A stretch of 64,000 nt of DNA from Klebsiella michiganensis (GTDB taxonomy: Bacteria > Pseudomonadota > Gammaproteobacteria > Enterobacterales > Enterobacteriaceae), in NCBI RefSeq assembly GCF_002925905.1, contig NZ_PRDB01000004.1:124001-188000 (forward strand). The letters are read 5' to 3'. Made by a program: the position numbers and the translations under genes. Positions 30,994 to 44,030 of this stretch are shown here, one piece after another. Each line of letters opens with the position of its first letter. Within the stretch, counting starts at the first letter, position 1. Below the pieces are notes generated by a model that did not search any database, was not told the DNA's origin, and saw nothing but the letters and a program-made list of their open reading frames with translations.

Positions 30994-32028
30994 TTACGCC
31001 ACCTCTTTGTTTTTGCGTTCGGGAAACGGGGCCACGCGCTTGCCCCCTTTATTACCGGGCTGAAAGCGGCTGTACTTCAGCGCCCGCTGATGGCGGGCCA
31101 GCGCCTGACGCAGCCGCCCGTCGAGCACCAGTACGCCGAGCAGCACCAGGCCGGCGATGAAGTCGTTCCACCACGCCGGGAGACGGAACAGCACCAGCAC
31201 GGTGTCAATTTGAGTGAGGAAGAAGGCGCCGAGAAAAGCGCCCAGCAGCGTGCCGGTACCGCCAAGCAGCGAGATCCCGCCGAGCACGCAGGCGGCGATG
31301 GCCTTCATCTCCAGGCCGCTGCCGGTCTGATTGGGCACAAAGCCAATCTGCGCGGCGAACACAATCCCGGCGCAGGCCGCCAGCATGCCGTTAAGGGTAA
31401 ATGCCAGCATCCGCGTACGGTTCACCGCCACCCCGAGCTGGCGGGCCGCGGCGAGGTTATCGCCGACGGCGTAAAAATCACGGCCAAAGGCGGTGCGCGA
31501 CAGTATCCAGCCGCCCGCCAGCAGCAGCGCCAGCACCAGCCAGCCCAGCGGCGAAATACCGATGAACGCCGGTTCCGACAGCGCCTTCAGGCTGTTCGGC
31601 AAGCCTTCAATCCACTTACCGCCGGTCCACAGCAGCATCACCCCGCGATAAAGCCCGAGGGTGCCGAGGGTGGCGACAATCGCCGGGATGCGCAGCCCCA
31701 CCACCAACAGGCCGTTAAAGGCGCCGGCCAGCGCGCCGATCGCCAGCGCGAAGGCGATGGCGGTCATCAGGCCATACCCGCTATTCAGCGCCACGCCTGT
31801 CGCGATAGCGCTCAGGCCGACGGTGGAGCCTACCGAAACGTCGATATTGCGGGTGAGCATCACCAGCGTTGCCCCCAGCGCCAGCAGGCAAAGGATCTGC
31901 GCGCTGGCAAAGATCATGGCCAGGGTTTGTAAACTGAAATAAGCCGGGTTGAGCGCCACCAGCCCGGCAAACAGCACCACGATGGCGAGAAAGGCGCTCA
32001 GTTCACGATTCTTTAATAACGTTTTCAT
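30994..32028 (-). CDS. lsrC: autoinducer-2 ABC transporter permease LsrC
   Basis: Partner permease of LsrD, 344 residues, with about 8-10 membrane segments. It has the paired motifs [20 protein letters not shown] and [21 protein letters not shown]. The C-terminal tail is basic and somewhat longer than that of LsrD ([20 protein letters not shown]). Its ATG overlaps the lsrA stop by 4 bases after a GGAGG site. Confidence 0.95.
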   Translation of the reverse strand: MKTLLKNRELSAFLAIVVLFAGLVALNPAYFSLQTLAMIFASAQILCLLALGATLVMLTRNIDVSVGSTVGLSAIATGVALNSGYGLMTAIAFALAIGALAGAFNGLLVVGLRIPAIVATLGTLGLYRGVMLLWTGGKWIEGLPNSLKALSEPAFIGISPLGWLVLALLLAGGWILSRTAFGRDFYAVGDNLAAARQLGVAVNRTRMLAFTLNGMLAACAGIVFAAQIGFVPNQTGSGLEMKAIAACVLGGISLLGGTGTLLGAFLGAFFLTQIDTVLVLFRLPAWWNDFIAGLVLLGVLVLDGRLRQALARHQRALKYSRFQPGNKGGKRVAPFPERKNKEVA

Positions 32029-33515
32029 GCCTGCCCTCCGAAGGCCAGGGTCATCATCCGGTCAACGCTGACCGCCTGCTGCGCCAGCTCGCCGCTCTGC
32101 CTGCCCTGATGCATCACCAGCACCCGATCGGCCAGGCCAACGAACTCGTCGAGATCGCTGGAGATCATCAATACCGCCACGTTCTGCGCGGCGACGCTTT
32201 TCAACAGCTGATAGATGTCGGCGCGGGCGGAAACGTCCACGCCGCGGGTCGGCTCATCGACGATCAGCAGCAGCGGGTTAGCCTCCAGGCAGCGCGCCAG
32301 CAGTACCTTCTGCTGGTTACCGCCGGAGAGCGTGCGCACCGGGCGATCGCCATCGGCCATTTTGATCCCCAGCGCCCGGTGATAGCGCTCCACCACCGCC
32401 GCTTCGCGCCTGTTCTGCTGCCACAGCGACGGCTGGTTAAACATCACCGTGTTCCAGCGCACCGGCGCATCGAGAAACAGCCCGGAAACCTGCCTGTCCT
32501 CCGGCAGATAGACCAGCCCGCAGGCAAGCCTGGCGCGCGTACTGTCGCGGCTGATATCGCGGTTTTCCAGCCATACCCGCCCGGCGCGCGCCGGTCGCAG
32601 ACCGTAGAGCGTTTCGGCAAATTCGGTGCGCCCGGATCCGACCAGCCCGGCGAGGCCGACGATCTCCCCGGCGCGGATCTCCAGGTTGAGATCGATAAAA
32701 CCTTCTCCGGTCAGATCTTCTACTCTAAGGACCGGGAAATCCTGCGCCTGAGTGCGGCGATTGCCCGGCAGCGCCAGCCACAGCTTTTGCGTGTCGCTCA
32801 GCGCACGATCGCGGCTGACGGGCGTCATCGCGCCGATCAGCTGATTGTCGCCGTAGTGCGCGGTTTCCCCGCTCAGCACCACCGCGCCGTCGCGCATCAC
32901 CGAGACGTGGCTGGCGACCTGGCGGATCTCCGGCAGCTTGTGCGAGATAAACACGATCCCGACGCCGAGCGCCTGTAAAGAGCGGATCTGGCGAAACAGG
33001 CGCTCGGTTTCCCCCGGCGTCAATGAGGCGGTGGGTTCATCGAGGATCAGGATCTGCGCGTCGCGCATCAGCCCGCGCAGGATCTCCACCATTTGTTGGT
33101 CGGCGACTTCCAGGGTGCTGGCCGCCGCCTCAAGGTTAAGCTGGCAGCTAAGCTGCTGAAGCTTTTCCTGCAGGCGGGCCTCGGTATCCGCCCGCTTTGG
33201 CAGACGAAAAAGAATATTTTCCCGCACCGTCAGATTGGGGAATAACATCGGTTCCTGCGGCACCAGATACACGCCCTGCTGATGGGCCTGAGCGGGAGTA
33301 AGGCGCGCAAATGTACGTTCGCCGAGGATGAGCTCACCGCTGTCGGGGGTCTCTACCCCGGCGATAATCTTCATCAGCGTCGATTTTCCGGCGCCGTTAC
33401 CGCCCATCAGCGCGTGCACCTGGCCGGAAAGCAGCGTGAAATCAATCTGCTTCAGCACGGTGACGCCGGAGAACTGTTTGCCGATTTGGCGAGCTTCAAG
33501 CAGTGGCTTCATCAT
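32025..33515 (-). CDS. lsrA: autoinducer-2 ABC transporter ATPase LsrA
   Basis: Double ATPase of the sugar-importer type (496 residues). The first domain has Walker [10 protein letters not shown] near 37-45, a signature region reading [13 protein letters not shown] (degenerate), and Walker [12 protein letters not shown]. The second domain has GLVGSGRTE, the signature [15 protein letters not shown] and [12 protein letters not shown]. Two adjacent ATGs (33515 and 33512) both follow GAGG; the second has the better spacing, so the true N terminus may be one residue shorter. First gene of lsrACDBFG. Confidence 0.94.
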   Translation of the reverse strand: MMKPLLEARQIGKQFSGVTVLKQIDFTLLSGQVHALMGGNGAGKSTLMKIIAGVETPDSGELILGERTFARLTPAQAHQQGVYLVPQEPMLFPNLTVRENILFRLPKRADTEARLQEKLQQLSCQLNLEAAASTLEVADQQMVEILRGLMRDAQILILDEPTASLTPGETERLFRQIRSLQALGVGIVFISHKLPEIRQVASHVSVMRDGAVVLSGETAHYGDNQLIGAMTPVSRDRALSDTQKLWLALPGNRRTQAQDFPVLRVEDLTGEGFIDLNLEIRAGEIVGLAGLVGSGRTEFAETLYGLRPARAGRVWLENRDISRDSTRARLACGLVYLPEDRQVSGLFLDAPVRWNTVMFNQPSLWQQNRREAAVVERYHRALGIKMADGDRPVRTLSGGNQQKVLLARCLEANPLLLIVDEPTRGVDVSARADIYQLLKSVAAQNVAVLMISSDLDEFVGLADRVLVMHQGRQSGELAQQAVSVDRMMTLAFGGQA

Positions 33516-33731
33516 CGCGCCTCATTTTGAACAAAAGATTTTTTAAATTAATAATGTTCAAAAGCGTAGACGGTGAACTATATTTACAACCGTGCAACGA
33601 TCACAGTTTTATGCTTTCGATCGTTTGAAGAAAACCAGCGGACAACGAAAGATCCGTTTTGCCAGTCGGCTCACATTTTCCGACCGCGCAATAACGAACA
33701 TATGATCTAAATTTTTATAAGAGTTCACTTT
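33516..33731. promoter_or_regulatory. lsrA-lsrR divergent control region
   Basis: AT-rich region of 216 bases. Near lsrA lies an inverted repeat with 9-bp arms, TTTTGAACA (33525-33533) and TGTTCAAAA (33555-33563). Near lsrR a similar pair, GAAC (after 33690) and GTTC (before 33730), encloses AT-rich DNA. Both fit paired LsrR operators, one per promoter. A TCACA half-site in AACGATCACAGTTTT is the only hint of CRP control. Confidence 0.6.
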
Positions 33732-34703
33732 ATGAGCGAAAAACGCATTACGGAAGAGAGCCGCTACGCCGGGCTGGCGTTAGCCGAGGAGGAGCTGGTG
33801 GCGCGGGTGGCGTGGTGTTACTACCACGACGGCCTGACGCAGAACGACATCGGCGAGCGTTTAGGGCTGCCGCGGTTAAAGATCTCCCGCCTGCTGGAGA
33901 AGGGCCGCCAGTCGGGGGTGATCCGCGTCCAGATTAATTCGCGTTATGAGGGCTGCCTGGCGCTGGAAACCGAACTTCAGCAGCGCTTCGGTCTGAAAAT
34001 TGCCCGCGTGCTGCCGGCGCTGAATACCCCGCCGATGAACACCCGTCTGGGGATTGGCGCGGCGCAATCGTTAATGGGCGTGCTGGAGCCGGGACAGCTG
34101 CTGGCGGTGGGCTTTGGCGAAGCCACCATGAGCTGCCTGCAGCATCTGAGCGGGTTTATCGGCTCCCAGCAGGTTCGGCTGGTGACGCTTTCCGGCGGCG
34201 TGGGCCCGTATATGACCGGCATTGGCCAGCTGGATGCCGCCTGTAGCGTCAGTATGATCCCCGCGCCGCTGCGGGTGTCATCGGCGGATGTGGCGGAGAT
34301 CCTGCGCCGGGAATCGAGCGTCCGCGACGTGATCCTCGCCGCGACGGCGGCGGATGCGGCGGTGGTAGGTATCGGCGCCATTGACCAGCGCCGGGACGCC
34401 ACCATCCTGCGCTCCGGCTATATCAGCGAAGGCGAACAGCTGATGTACGCCCGCAAAGGCGCGGTCGGCGACATTTTAGGTTATTTCCTGCAGGCCGACG
34501 GCAAACCGGTTGAAGGGCTGGAGATCCATCGGGAACTGCTCGGCGTCACCCTTGATGAGCTGGCGCAGCTGCCGACCATCGTGGGCGTCGCCGGGGGCAC
34601 AGAAAAAGCGCAGGCGATTTACGCGGCTCTTATCGGCAAGCGGATTAATGGCCTGGTAACGGAAGAGACAACAGCACGCGCGGTGCTGACGCTGGCCTCA
34701 TAA
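33732..34703 (+). CDS. lsrR: lsr operon repressor LsrR
   Basis: SorC-family repressor, released by phospho-AI-2. The 323 residues have an N-terminal helix-turn-helix ([20 protein letters not shown], near 35-55) and a sugar-phosphate-binding domain with [29 protein letters not shown] and a late [15 protein letters not shown]. The ribosome site is weak. It is divergent from lsrACDBFG and followed after 37 bases by lsrK. Confidence 0.96.
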   Translation: MSEKRITEESRYAGLALAEEELVARVAWCYYHDGLTQNDIGERLGLPRLKISRLLEKGRQSGVIRVQINSRYEGCLALETELQQRFGLKIARVLPALNTPPMNTRLGIGAAQSLMGVLEPGQLLAVGFGEATMSCLQHLSGFIGSQQVRLVTLSGGVGPYMTGIGQLDAACSVSMIPAPLRVSSADVAEILRRESSVRDVILAATAADAAVVGIGAIDQRRDATILRSGYISEGEQLMYARKGAVGDILGYFLQADGKPVEGLEIHRELLGVTLDELAQLPTIVGVAGGTEKAQAIYAALIGKRINGLVTEETTARAVLTLAS

Positions 34704-34740
34704 CGGCCCTGCGCCGCGCAACACGAGCGAGGCGCATGTC

Positions 34741-36333
34741 ATGAGTTACCTGTTAGCGTTAGATGCCGGGACCGGCAGCATTCGGGCGGTCGTATTCGAT
34801 CTCCAGGGCCGCCAGATAGCGGTCGGCCAGGCCGAATGGAAGCACCTGAGCGTGGACAATGTCCCCGGCTCGATGGAGTTCGACCTTGGCACCAACTGGC
34901 AGCTGGCCTGCCAGTGTATCCGTCAGGCGCTGGCCGCCGCCCATCTCTCTGCGGCGGATATTCAGTCCGTGGCCTGCTGCTCGATGCGTGAAGGCATCGT
35001 GCTTTACGACCGCAACGGCGAGGCCATCTGGGCCTGCGCCAACGTTGACGCCCGCGCCAGCCGCGAGGTGGCGGAGCTCAAAGAGATCCACGACGACCGT
35101 TTTGAATCCGAAGTGTACGGCGTGTCCGGGCAGGCCCTGGCACTGAGCGCCATGCCGCGCCTGCTGTGGCTGGCCCATCATCGCCCGGATATCTACCGCA
35201 AAGCGGCGACCATCACCATGATCAGCGACTGGCTGGCGGCAAAGCTTTCCGGCGAACTGGCGGTTGACCCTTCTAACGCCGGAACGACCGGCATGCTCGA
35301 TCTCTTCAGCCGCGACTGGCGCCCGGCGCTGCTGGATATGGCCGGGCTGCGGGCCGATATTCTCTCGCCGGTCAAAGAGACCGGCAGCGTACTGGGAGCG
35401 GTGACCGACGCGGCGGCGGCGCAAAGCGGGCTGCGCGCGGGTACGCCGGTGGTGATGGGCGGCGGCGACGTCCAGCTCGGCTGCCTGGGCCTCGGCGTGG
35501 TGCGCGCCGGGCAGACGGCGGTGCTCGGCGGCACTTTCTGGCAGCAGGTGGTTAATCTGCCGGAAGTCCGAACTGACCCGGAGATGAATATTCGCGTTAA
35601 CCCGCACGTCATTCCCGGCATGGCGCAGGCGGAGTCCATCAGCTTCTTCACCGGCCTGACCATGCGCTGGTTCCGCGACGCGTTCTGCGCGGAGGAGAAG
35701 CTGATTGCCGGGCGCCTCGGCGTCGACGCCTACAGCCTGCTCGAAGAGATGGCCAGCCGCGTGCCGGCGGGTTCCCACGGGGTGATGCCGATCTTCTCTG
35801 ACGCCATGCACTTTAAGCAGTGGTACCACGCCGCGCCGTCGTTTATTAACCTCTCCATCGACCCGGAAAAATGCAATAAGGCCACCCTCTTCCGCGCGCT
35901 GGAAGAGAACGCGGCGATTGTCTCTGCCTGTAATCTGGCGCAAATTTCGCAGTTTTCCGGCGTGCAGTTTGACAGCCTGGTCTTTGCGGGCGGGGGCTCA
36001 AAAGGCGCGCTGTGGAGCCAGATCCTCAGCGATGTCACCGGCCTCCCGGTGCGGGTGCCGGAGGTCCGCGAGGCGACGGCGCTGGGCTGCGCGATCGCCG
36101 CCGGCACCGGCGCCGGGCTGTACGGCGATATGGCGGCGACGGGCGAGAAGCTGGTGAGCTGGCACCGGGAATTTACGCCCAATCCGGCGCATCGCGAGCT
36201 GTATCACGAGATGATGATCAAATGGCAGTCGGTGTACGCCGAGCAGCTCGGTCTGGTGGACAGCGGATTAACGACCTCGATGTGGCAGGCGCCGGGGCTG
36301 ACGCGCCGTGCCCCTGTTGCCCCCTCACCCTAA
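34741..36333 (+). CDS. lsrK: autoinducer-2 kinase LsrK
   Basis: Phosphorylates imported AI-2 at the 5-hydroxyl, trapping it and making the LsrR ligand. The 530-residue length equals E. coli LsrK. FGGY-kinase marks are [16 protein letters not shown] (ATP loop), [11 protein letters not shown] and [22 protein letters not shown] lies about 9 bases before the ATG. With lsrR it forms a two-gene divergent operon. Confidence 0.96.
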   Translation: MSYLLALDAGTGSIRAVVFDLQGRQIAVGQAEWKHLSVDNVPGSMEFDLGTNWQLACQCIRQALAAAHLSAADIQSVACCSMREGIVLYDRNGEAIWACANVDARASREVAELKEIHDDRFESEVYGVSGQALALSAMPRLLWLAHHRPDIYRKAATITMISDWLAAKLSGELAVDPSNAGTTGMLDLFSRDWRPALLDMAGLRADILSPVKETGSVLGAVTDAAAAQSGLRAGTPVVMGGGDVQLGCLGLGVVRAGQTAVLGGTFWQQVVNLPEVRTDPEMNIRVNPHVIPGMAQAESISFFTGLTMRWFRDAFCAEEKLIAGRLGVDAYSLLEEMASRVPAGSHGVMPIFSDAMHFKQWYHAAPSFINLSIDPEKCNKATLFRALEENAAIVSACNLAQISQFSGVQFDSLVFAGGGSKGALWSQILSDVTGLPVRVPEVREATALGCAIAAGTGAGLYGDMAATGEKLVSWHREFTPNPAHRELYHEMMIKWQSVYAEQLGLVDSGLTTSMWQAPGLTRRAPVAPSP

Positions 36334-36398
36334 GCCTCTCCCCTACAGGAGAAGAAACCGTCCGGGCATAACTGGCCCCAGCGCCATTCCGCCCTTCT

Positions 36399-36419
36399 CC
36401 CTCTCCCGGAGGGAGAGGG
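36399..36419. repeat. GC-rich hairpin after lsrK
   Basis: CCCTCTCCC-GGA-GGGAGAGGG is a 9-bp perfect stem in the 223 bases between lsrK and fadH. A second partial copy of the same C/T-rich then G/A-rich motif lies at about 36330-36355. It is related to the hairpin at 15488. Confidence 0.65.
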
Positions 36420-36514
36420 CCGGGGTAAGGGAGAACCTTCCGCCGTTCTTTGAATCCCATCACAATCGCCGCACTCCCCTTTTCCCTTTTCGCCCGCGGC
36501 GGCTAAATTAGTAA

Positions 36515-38578
<2,064 letters not shown>

Positions 38579-38628
38579 GGAAAGGAAACCCGGCCGGTAG
38601 CCGGGGAAACCGGGAAAGCCGATAACGC

Positions 38629-39759
38629 TCAGCGCTGTTTGCGCACCTTTGTCGCTTTCAACACCACAAATTTATTATTGGTGGCGATCGTCGCGCAGTT
38701 ACCGAACGCGCGTTTCAGCTTGCGGAAATAATCGAGATGGCGGTTGCCGACGACATACAGCTCGCCGCCGTACTTCAGACTGCGGCGGGCGTCGTTAAAC
38801 ATCTGCCAGGCAATATGATCGGTGATCGCATGCTGCTGATGAAACGGCGGGTTGCAGAGGATGGCGGCGAAGCGGTCCGGCTCAATATCGGACAGCGCGT
38901 TATTCACCACAAACTCGCAGCGCTCGAGGTCATCCGGCATATTGGTTTCGACGTTCAGCCGGCTGGAAGCGACCGCCATATAGGATTCATCGGTAAACAT
39001 CACCCGGGCGTCCGGGTTTAAAGCCAGCGCTTTCAGGCCAATCACGCCGTTGCCGCAGCCAAGATCGGCGATCTCGCCTTCAATATTTGCCGGCAGATGC
39101 TCCAGGAAGAAGCGCGCGCCAATATCCAGGCCGCTGCGGGCGAACACGTTGGCGTGGTTGTGAATCGTCCACGGCGTACCGTCCAGCGGCCAGCTGTAGG
39201 TTTGCGGCGCATCGGCCACCTCAGGCGCGGTAAAGGTACAGAAAATCAGCCGCGCCTTTTTCCATGCCAGCGATGTGGTGGTGGTGCCGAGGATCTTCTC
39301 AAACAGCGCCAGGGTGGAATTGTGGACATCCCGCGCTTTCGCGGCGGCGATGATGCGGGTTTCCGGCGTGACAACCTCGCGCAGCGCGCGCAGCTGCTGC
39401 TCCAGCAGCGCCAGCTGCTTCGGAACCTTAATGAGCACCAGCGCCGGCGCGGCAGGCAGTTCGCTCAGGGGATCCTGAAAACGTACGCTCTCTTCATCAA
39501 TGCCGTTCATCCGCAGGTTGTAGCGGGTCGCCAGCTCAGATACGTAGGAATCGTTGATGCTGACCGGGTTGCGTTCCGCCAGCGCGCAGCCCAGCGCGCC
39601 AAAGCTGTCATTGAAAATGAGCGTCAGGCCGTCGACGTCATTCACCTGTTGCAGCAGATATTCATCCGCCGCTTCCCACGCCTGAAGCGCTTCCTCTTCA
39701 GCATTCGGCGGGAACCGCTCTAATGTGAATAACTCACCGTTTAACTCTACCTGGCTCAT
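38629..39759 (-). CDS. rlmG: 23S rRNA m2G1835 methyltransferase RlmG
   Basis: Methylates N2 of G1835 in 23S rRNA using S-adenosylmethionine. 376 residues, in the usual range. The C-terminal catalytic domain has the SAM motif [16 protein letters not shown] and the N2-guanine motif CNPPFHQQH; the N-terminal half is the degenerate methyltransferase-like domain of the RsmC/RlmG type. It is convergent with fadH, with a 50-base gap. Confidence 0.96.
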   Translation of the reverse strand: MSQVELNGELFTLERFPPNAEEEALQAWEAADEYLLQQVNDVDGLTLIFNDSFGALGCALAERNPVSINDSYVSELATRYNLRMNGIDEESVRFQDPLSELPAAPALVLIKVPKQLALLEQQLRALREVVTPETRIIAAAKARDVHNSTLALFEKILGTTTTSLAWKKARLIFCTFTAPEVADAPQTYSWPLDGTPWTIHNHANVFARSGLDIGARFFLEHLPANIEGEIADLGCGNGVIGLKALALNPDARVMFTDESYMAVASSRLNVETNMPDDLERCEFVVNNALSDIEPDRFAAILCNPPFHQQHAITDHIAWQMFNDARRSLKYGGELYVVGNRHLDYFRKLKRAFGNCATIATNNKFVVLKATKVRKQR

Positions 39760-39863
39760 CGCCTTTGTGCCTCCGGAACACTAAAAACCGCGAGTTTATA
39801 CGCAAACTCCGCCCAGTAGAATAGAGATGCGCCGATTATCTCCTTCTTCCGGGCGATAGCCCG

Positions 39864-41207
39864 TTACGCCGGGAGGTCGTCCTGCGCCATGCGCGACAGG
39901 CGCTTATCGTCCAGACTATATTTGCTCATGATAACAATCAGCAGCGCCACCAGCACGCCGGGGAAGACGGTAAACAACAGCTTAATCATCTGCAGCGCGG
40001 ACTCGGTTTGCTGGGCTGCGCCGCCGACGTAGTCGCCCCAGGCCAGCATATAGCCCACCAGCGCGCCGCCGATGGCGATCCCCAGCTTGATGGCAAACAG
40101 GTTCGTTGAAAAAACGATCCCGCTGAGCTTTTTACCGCTGCGTTTTTCTTCCGCATCGATGATATCGGACAGCATGCTCCACTGCAGCGGTGTGGCGGCC
40201 AGCTGGATAATATTGATGATAATCACCAGCGCAAAGATAGCGGCCACGTTCCCCGCCGGGACGAAGTACATGCCCGTCAGCAGCGCCGCCTCGATGGCCA
40301 TCGAGATTTTAAACCCTTTCACTTTATCAATATTTTTAAAGATAAACGGTGAGAGCATCGCCCCCAGCACGCCCGAGGCCAGGGTGGTGGTCAGCAGCAG
40401 GCTACCCAGATCCGCCCGCCCCATAATGTTGTTGACGTAATAGAGCGTGGTCCCGCCTTTAAACAGCACCGCAATCAGGTTAACGACGTTGAGCGCGAAC
40501 AAAATGCGCCAGTCCTTGTTGGCGAGCAGAGTTTTTAGATCGTCAAGAATGCTGCTTTGGTTGTTGACCGCGATATCCGTGGTGTAACGCTCTTTCGTCA
40601 GGCCAAAACAGATAAAGAACAGGATGATGCTCAGGCCCCCCATTACGATCATGGTGTAAAAATAGCCGTTTTGCACATTACCCTGACCCAGCCAGGCCAC
40701 CAGCGGTAGCGCGGTCAGCGAAACAATCAGGCCGCCAAGCGTACTGAGCGCAAAGCGCCAGGACTGGAGCGATACGCGCTCGCGGGAGTCGTTAGAAATA
40801 TTATTGATCATCGCGCAATACGGAACGTTAATCGCCGTATAAACCAGCGATAATAAGGTATAAGAAACATAGGCATAAATGAGCTTGCCGGTATAGCCGA
40901 AATCCGGCGTATAAAAAGTTAAGCAGCAAAGAACGCCAAAAGGAATGGCGAACCATAAAATATAAGGACGGAATTGCCCATATTTAGTTCGGGTACGATC
41001 CGCCACCGCCCCCATTAATACATCGGTCACCGCGTCTAATACCCTTACCGCGAGAAACATGGTTCCCATATGCGCCGGACTTAAACCAAATACGTCGGTA
41101 TAAAACCAGGCCATAAACAGCATCACTGTTTGCCAGACTAAATTACAGCCGGTATCCCCTAACCCATAGCTAAATTTTTCTTTAATACTGATACGGGCAG
41201 TGTTCAT
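39864..41207 (-). CDS. GPH-family sugar:cation symporter, XynT/YicJ-like
   Basis: A 447-residue inner-membrane transporter with 12 predicted membrane segments, of the glycoside-pentoside-hexuronide family (MelB fold). Family marks are KEKFSYGLGDTGCNLVWQ, the DAVTDVLMGAVADRTRTKYGQ loop (cited around DxxxD of the cation site) and WSMLSDIIDAEEKRSGKK. It sits back to back with an AraC-type regulator and next to a GH43 beta-xylosidase gene, so xylosides such as xylobiose are the likely cargo, as in Klebsiella xynTB. The substrate is inferred from context. Confidence 0.87.
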   Translation of the reverse strand: MNTARISIKEKFSYGLGDTGCNLVWQTVMLFMAWFYTDVFGLSPAHMGTMFLAVRVLDAVTDVLMGAVADRTRTKYGQFRPYILWFAIPFGVLCCLTFYTPDFGYTGKLIYAYVSYTLLSLVYTAINVPYCAMINNISNDSRERVSLQSWRFALSTLGGLIVSLTALPLVAWLGQGNVQNGYFYTMIVMGGLSIILFFICFGLTKERYTTDIAVNNQSSILDDLKTLLANKDWRILFALNVVNLIAVLFKGGTTLYYVNNIMGRADLGSLLLTTTLASGVLGAMLSPFIFKNIDKVKGFKISMAIEAALLTGMYFVPAGNVAAIFALVIIINIIQLAATPLQWSMLSDIIDAEEKRSGKKLSGIVFSTNLFAIKLGIAIGGALVGYMLAWGDYVGGAAQQTESALQMIKLLFTVFPGVLVALLIVIMSKYSLDDKRLSRMAQDDLPA

Positions 41208-41314
41208 CGCGCCTCCGCCAGAAACATCGTTAATATTTGTCCTCTGTACGTTATTGCGAAGGGCCTACCGATTATGTATAAATCATCCTGTTAAATATAA
41301 GAAGAGTGTACCCG

Positions 41315-42181
41315 ATGAGTGACGAATCTCCCGTTTTCGAAAAGATCCCCGTGGGCGCCGGCGAGCTATTTACCTTACGGGTAGATAACATAAATGATTT
41401 CAATGGCATAAACGTAGTCCCCCATTTTCATATGATGGACGAACTGATGTGGTTCAGAGAGTCGGCAGGCAGCTATTCGATTGGTGATGAGAAATTTACG
41501 ATAAAAAACAATACCCTGGTTTTCGTGCCTGCCTTATTGATCCATGAAATGACGCTGCCGGCCGCTGCCAGCCACAAGCGTTATCTTATGCAATTCGAAA
41601 AAGAGTGGCTCGAGGGATACGACCTGTCGCTACCCGCCGCGCACTGCGGCGCAGTCGCTTACCTTTCCGGCGAGGAAGCCGAGCGTCTGGAGCTGCTCCT
41701 GAGCTGGTGCGGCGAGTTCAGCGACTTTGCCGATTCGCTGTTCCGTTCCCTGATGCAGAGCGTGCTGCTGCATGCCTTTAACAGCCTGAAAGATTCCGTC
41801 CCCATTACCGAACGGACCAACCACCACTATCTGAGCGAGCTGATCGAACTTCTGCAATCTATTGATGAGAATGAAAATTTTGAGATGACAACCGAAGAAG
41901 CCGCCCGCCGCTGCCGGTGGTCGAAATCCTGGTTTTCCCGCACCTTTAAATCCGCCTTCGGCATCAGCTTCAAAAAATTTATGCTGCTGCGCAAACTGAA
42001 TATCGCTATCAATCTACTGACCAACACCGACCTGAAGATTAGCGATATCTCGCAAAGCGCCGGCTTCACCGACAGCGCCTACTTCTGCCTCAAGTTTAAA
42101 GAGATGATGAACGACACCCCGCTGGCCTTCCGTCACAAAGTCAGAAGCACCGATGCCGTAGGGCGTCAGGCGGAGAAATAA
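41315..42181 (+). CDS. AraC-family transcriptional regulator of the xyloside genes
   Basis: 288 residues. An N-terminal cupin-like sensor has VVPHFHMMDELMWF and FVPALLIHEM, which would line the sugar pocket. The C-terminal AraC domain holds two helix-turn-helices, TEEAARRCRWSKSWFSRTF and ISDISQSAGFTDSAYFCLKF, the second being the family signature. The ATG at 41315 follows AAGAAGAG; a GTG at 41306 is within the site and is rejected. Divergent from the transporter and followed by the xylosidase gene, it is the probable activator of both. Confidence 0.88.
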   Translation: MSDESPVFEKIPVGAGELFTLRVDNINDFNGINVVPHFHMMDELMWFRESAGSYSIGDEKFTIKNNTLVFVPALLIHEMTLPAAASHKRYLMQFEKEWLEGYDLSLPAAHCGAVAYLSGEEAERLELLLSWCGEFSDFADSLFRSLMQSVLLHAFNSLKDSVPITERTNHHYLSELIELLQSIDENENFEMTTEEAARRCRWSKSWFSRTFKSAFGISFKKFMLLRKLNIAINLLTNTDLKISDISQSAGFTDSAYFCLKFKEMMNDTPLAFRHKVRSTDAVGRQAEK

Positions 42182-42309
42182 CGCGTTTTTGTGAGCCGCA
42201 TCACCGGATAAGTAGACGTTTATTATATAAATAGCCAGAGTCTATATATCCCCGTCGCCATCGCCTATTTACAATCATCGCTATATTTTGCGCATTAAGG
42301 GTAAATACG

Positions 42310-43952
42310 ATGATTCAGAATCCTGTGTTTAAAGGTTTTAATCCTGACCCCAGTATCTGTCGGCGCGGCGATGATTATTATGTGGCGGTCTCTTCCTTTG
42401 AATGGTTTCCCGGCCTGCCGGTTTATCATTCGAGGGATTTAAAACATTGGCAACTACTTACCCACGTTCTTACCGATGATAATAATCCGGATTTAAAAAA
42501 GCTGCCCTCCGCCAAAGGCATTTGGGCACCGAGCCTGACCTGGTGTGAAGAGGAAAAGCTGTTCTACGTTGTTTATGGCGTGATGAATTCCATGAATTCA
42601 CGTTATTTCGATGTAGATAACTATCTTATTACCGCCAGTGAAATCACCGGCCCGTGGAGTGAGCCGGTTTATCTCCACTCTGCCGGGTTCGATGCCTCCA
42701 TTTTGCACGACACCGACGGAAAAAAATGGATCGTATCCCTGGAGTGGGAAACCCGCGAAGGGTACGAGAAACCGGGCGCCATTTGCCTGGTGGAGTATTC
42801 GCCGCAAACGCGAAGCGTTGTCGGCTATCCGCAGCGGATCTGGCGCGGTGGTACCGATCGCGGCTGTATTGAAGCACCGCATTTGACGCGCCGCGGCGAC
42901 TATTACTACCTGATGGTCGCCGAAGGCGGCACCGGCTACGGCCATGCGGTCACCATGGCGCGCGCAACGCAGGTCGCCGGCCCCTATGAAGGCGATCCGC
43001 AAAACCCCATCGTCACCTCCTGGCCGGAGAACTTTAACGCGCGCCACGACGCAGACCATCTCAAACCACACTACTTCAATCCGCAAACCTATCTGCAAAA
43101 AGCCGGGCACGGCAGCTACGTCGAGACCCCGACGGGCGAAGTCTGGTTAACCCATCTTTGCAGCAGACCCTTCCGCCAGGCGCTGCGCTGCCCGCTGGGC
43201 CGCGAGACGGCGCTACAAAAGATGGTATGGAGCGACGATGGCTGGCTGCGCATGGCGGCCGGGGGAACCTCGCTCAGCACCAGGTGGAAGAGTCTAATCT
43301 GCCTTCTCAGCCGTTTCCGGCTAAACCAGACAGGGATGATTTTGATGGGCAGACGCTGGATAACGCCTTCTATGCGCCGCGGATCCGCTTTCAGCGCTTT
43401 ACCAGCCTTGAACGTAAAGCGGGCTACCTTGCCTTACGCGGCCAGGAGTCGCTGAGCTCGCTCAATAAAGTCAGCCTGCTGGCGAAAAAGCTCAGCTCGG
43501 TATACGCCACCATCGTCACGAAGATGGAGTTCAGCCCGGAGATTTATCAGCACAGCGCCGGCCTGACGCTCTATTACGACAACATGAACTATCTGTTTTT
43601 GCATAAAACCTGGGATGAAGCCTCCGGCGCAGCGCAGCTGGCCATCATTTATATGGATAACGGCGAGCGTCACGACGACCCGCAGAAAATCCGCCTTGCG
43701 GAGGGAGAAGTCTATCTGGCGATGGCGATTAACGGCCGGGAGATACAATGCTCATGGTCCGCGGATGGCGCAAAATACCAAAACATCGGCGCGGTCTACG
43801 ACACCTCGCATTTTTCCGATGAATACAGCCGCTACGGCGAGTTTACCGGCGCGTTTGTCGGCATGGCCTGCGTGGATAGCATGCTGCATCGTAAAGAGGC
43901 GCTGTTTGACTTCTTTAGCTACCGGGCGGTAGAAGACGCGATAATCGAGTAA
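42310..43952 (+). pseudogene. xynB: GH43 beta-xylosidase, broken by a one-base frameshift
   Basis: Would release xylose from xylobiose and xylooligosaccharides. The first frame (42310 to 43455 if read through) gives the five-bladed propeller: NPDPSICRRGDDYYVAVSSF with the base aspartate, AGFDASILHDTDGKKW, and GCIEAPHLTRRGDYYYL with the acid glutamate. The C-terminal beta-sandwich continues in the frame one base back (FYAPRIRFQRFTSLERKAGYL to the stop at 43952). The break falls in a run of five G residues at 43261-43265. A sixth G would join the frames as GGNLAQHQVE and give about 547 residues, near the family norm. Recent inactivation, a phase-variable tract or a sequencing error are all possible. 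Confidence 0.85.
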
Positions 43953-44030
43953 CGCCGCCTTTCTGGCATCCTGCCCGCGCGGGGTGCTAGAATCCCCGGC
44001 AGTTGTCGCTGAATGACCCAAACAGGCTGC

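Noticed and set aside
33575-33600. Perfect CRP site in the lsr control region
   Set aside because: Only the TCACA arm is good, and the spacing to the other arm is one base short.
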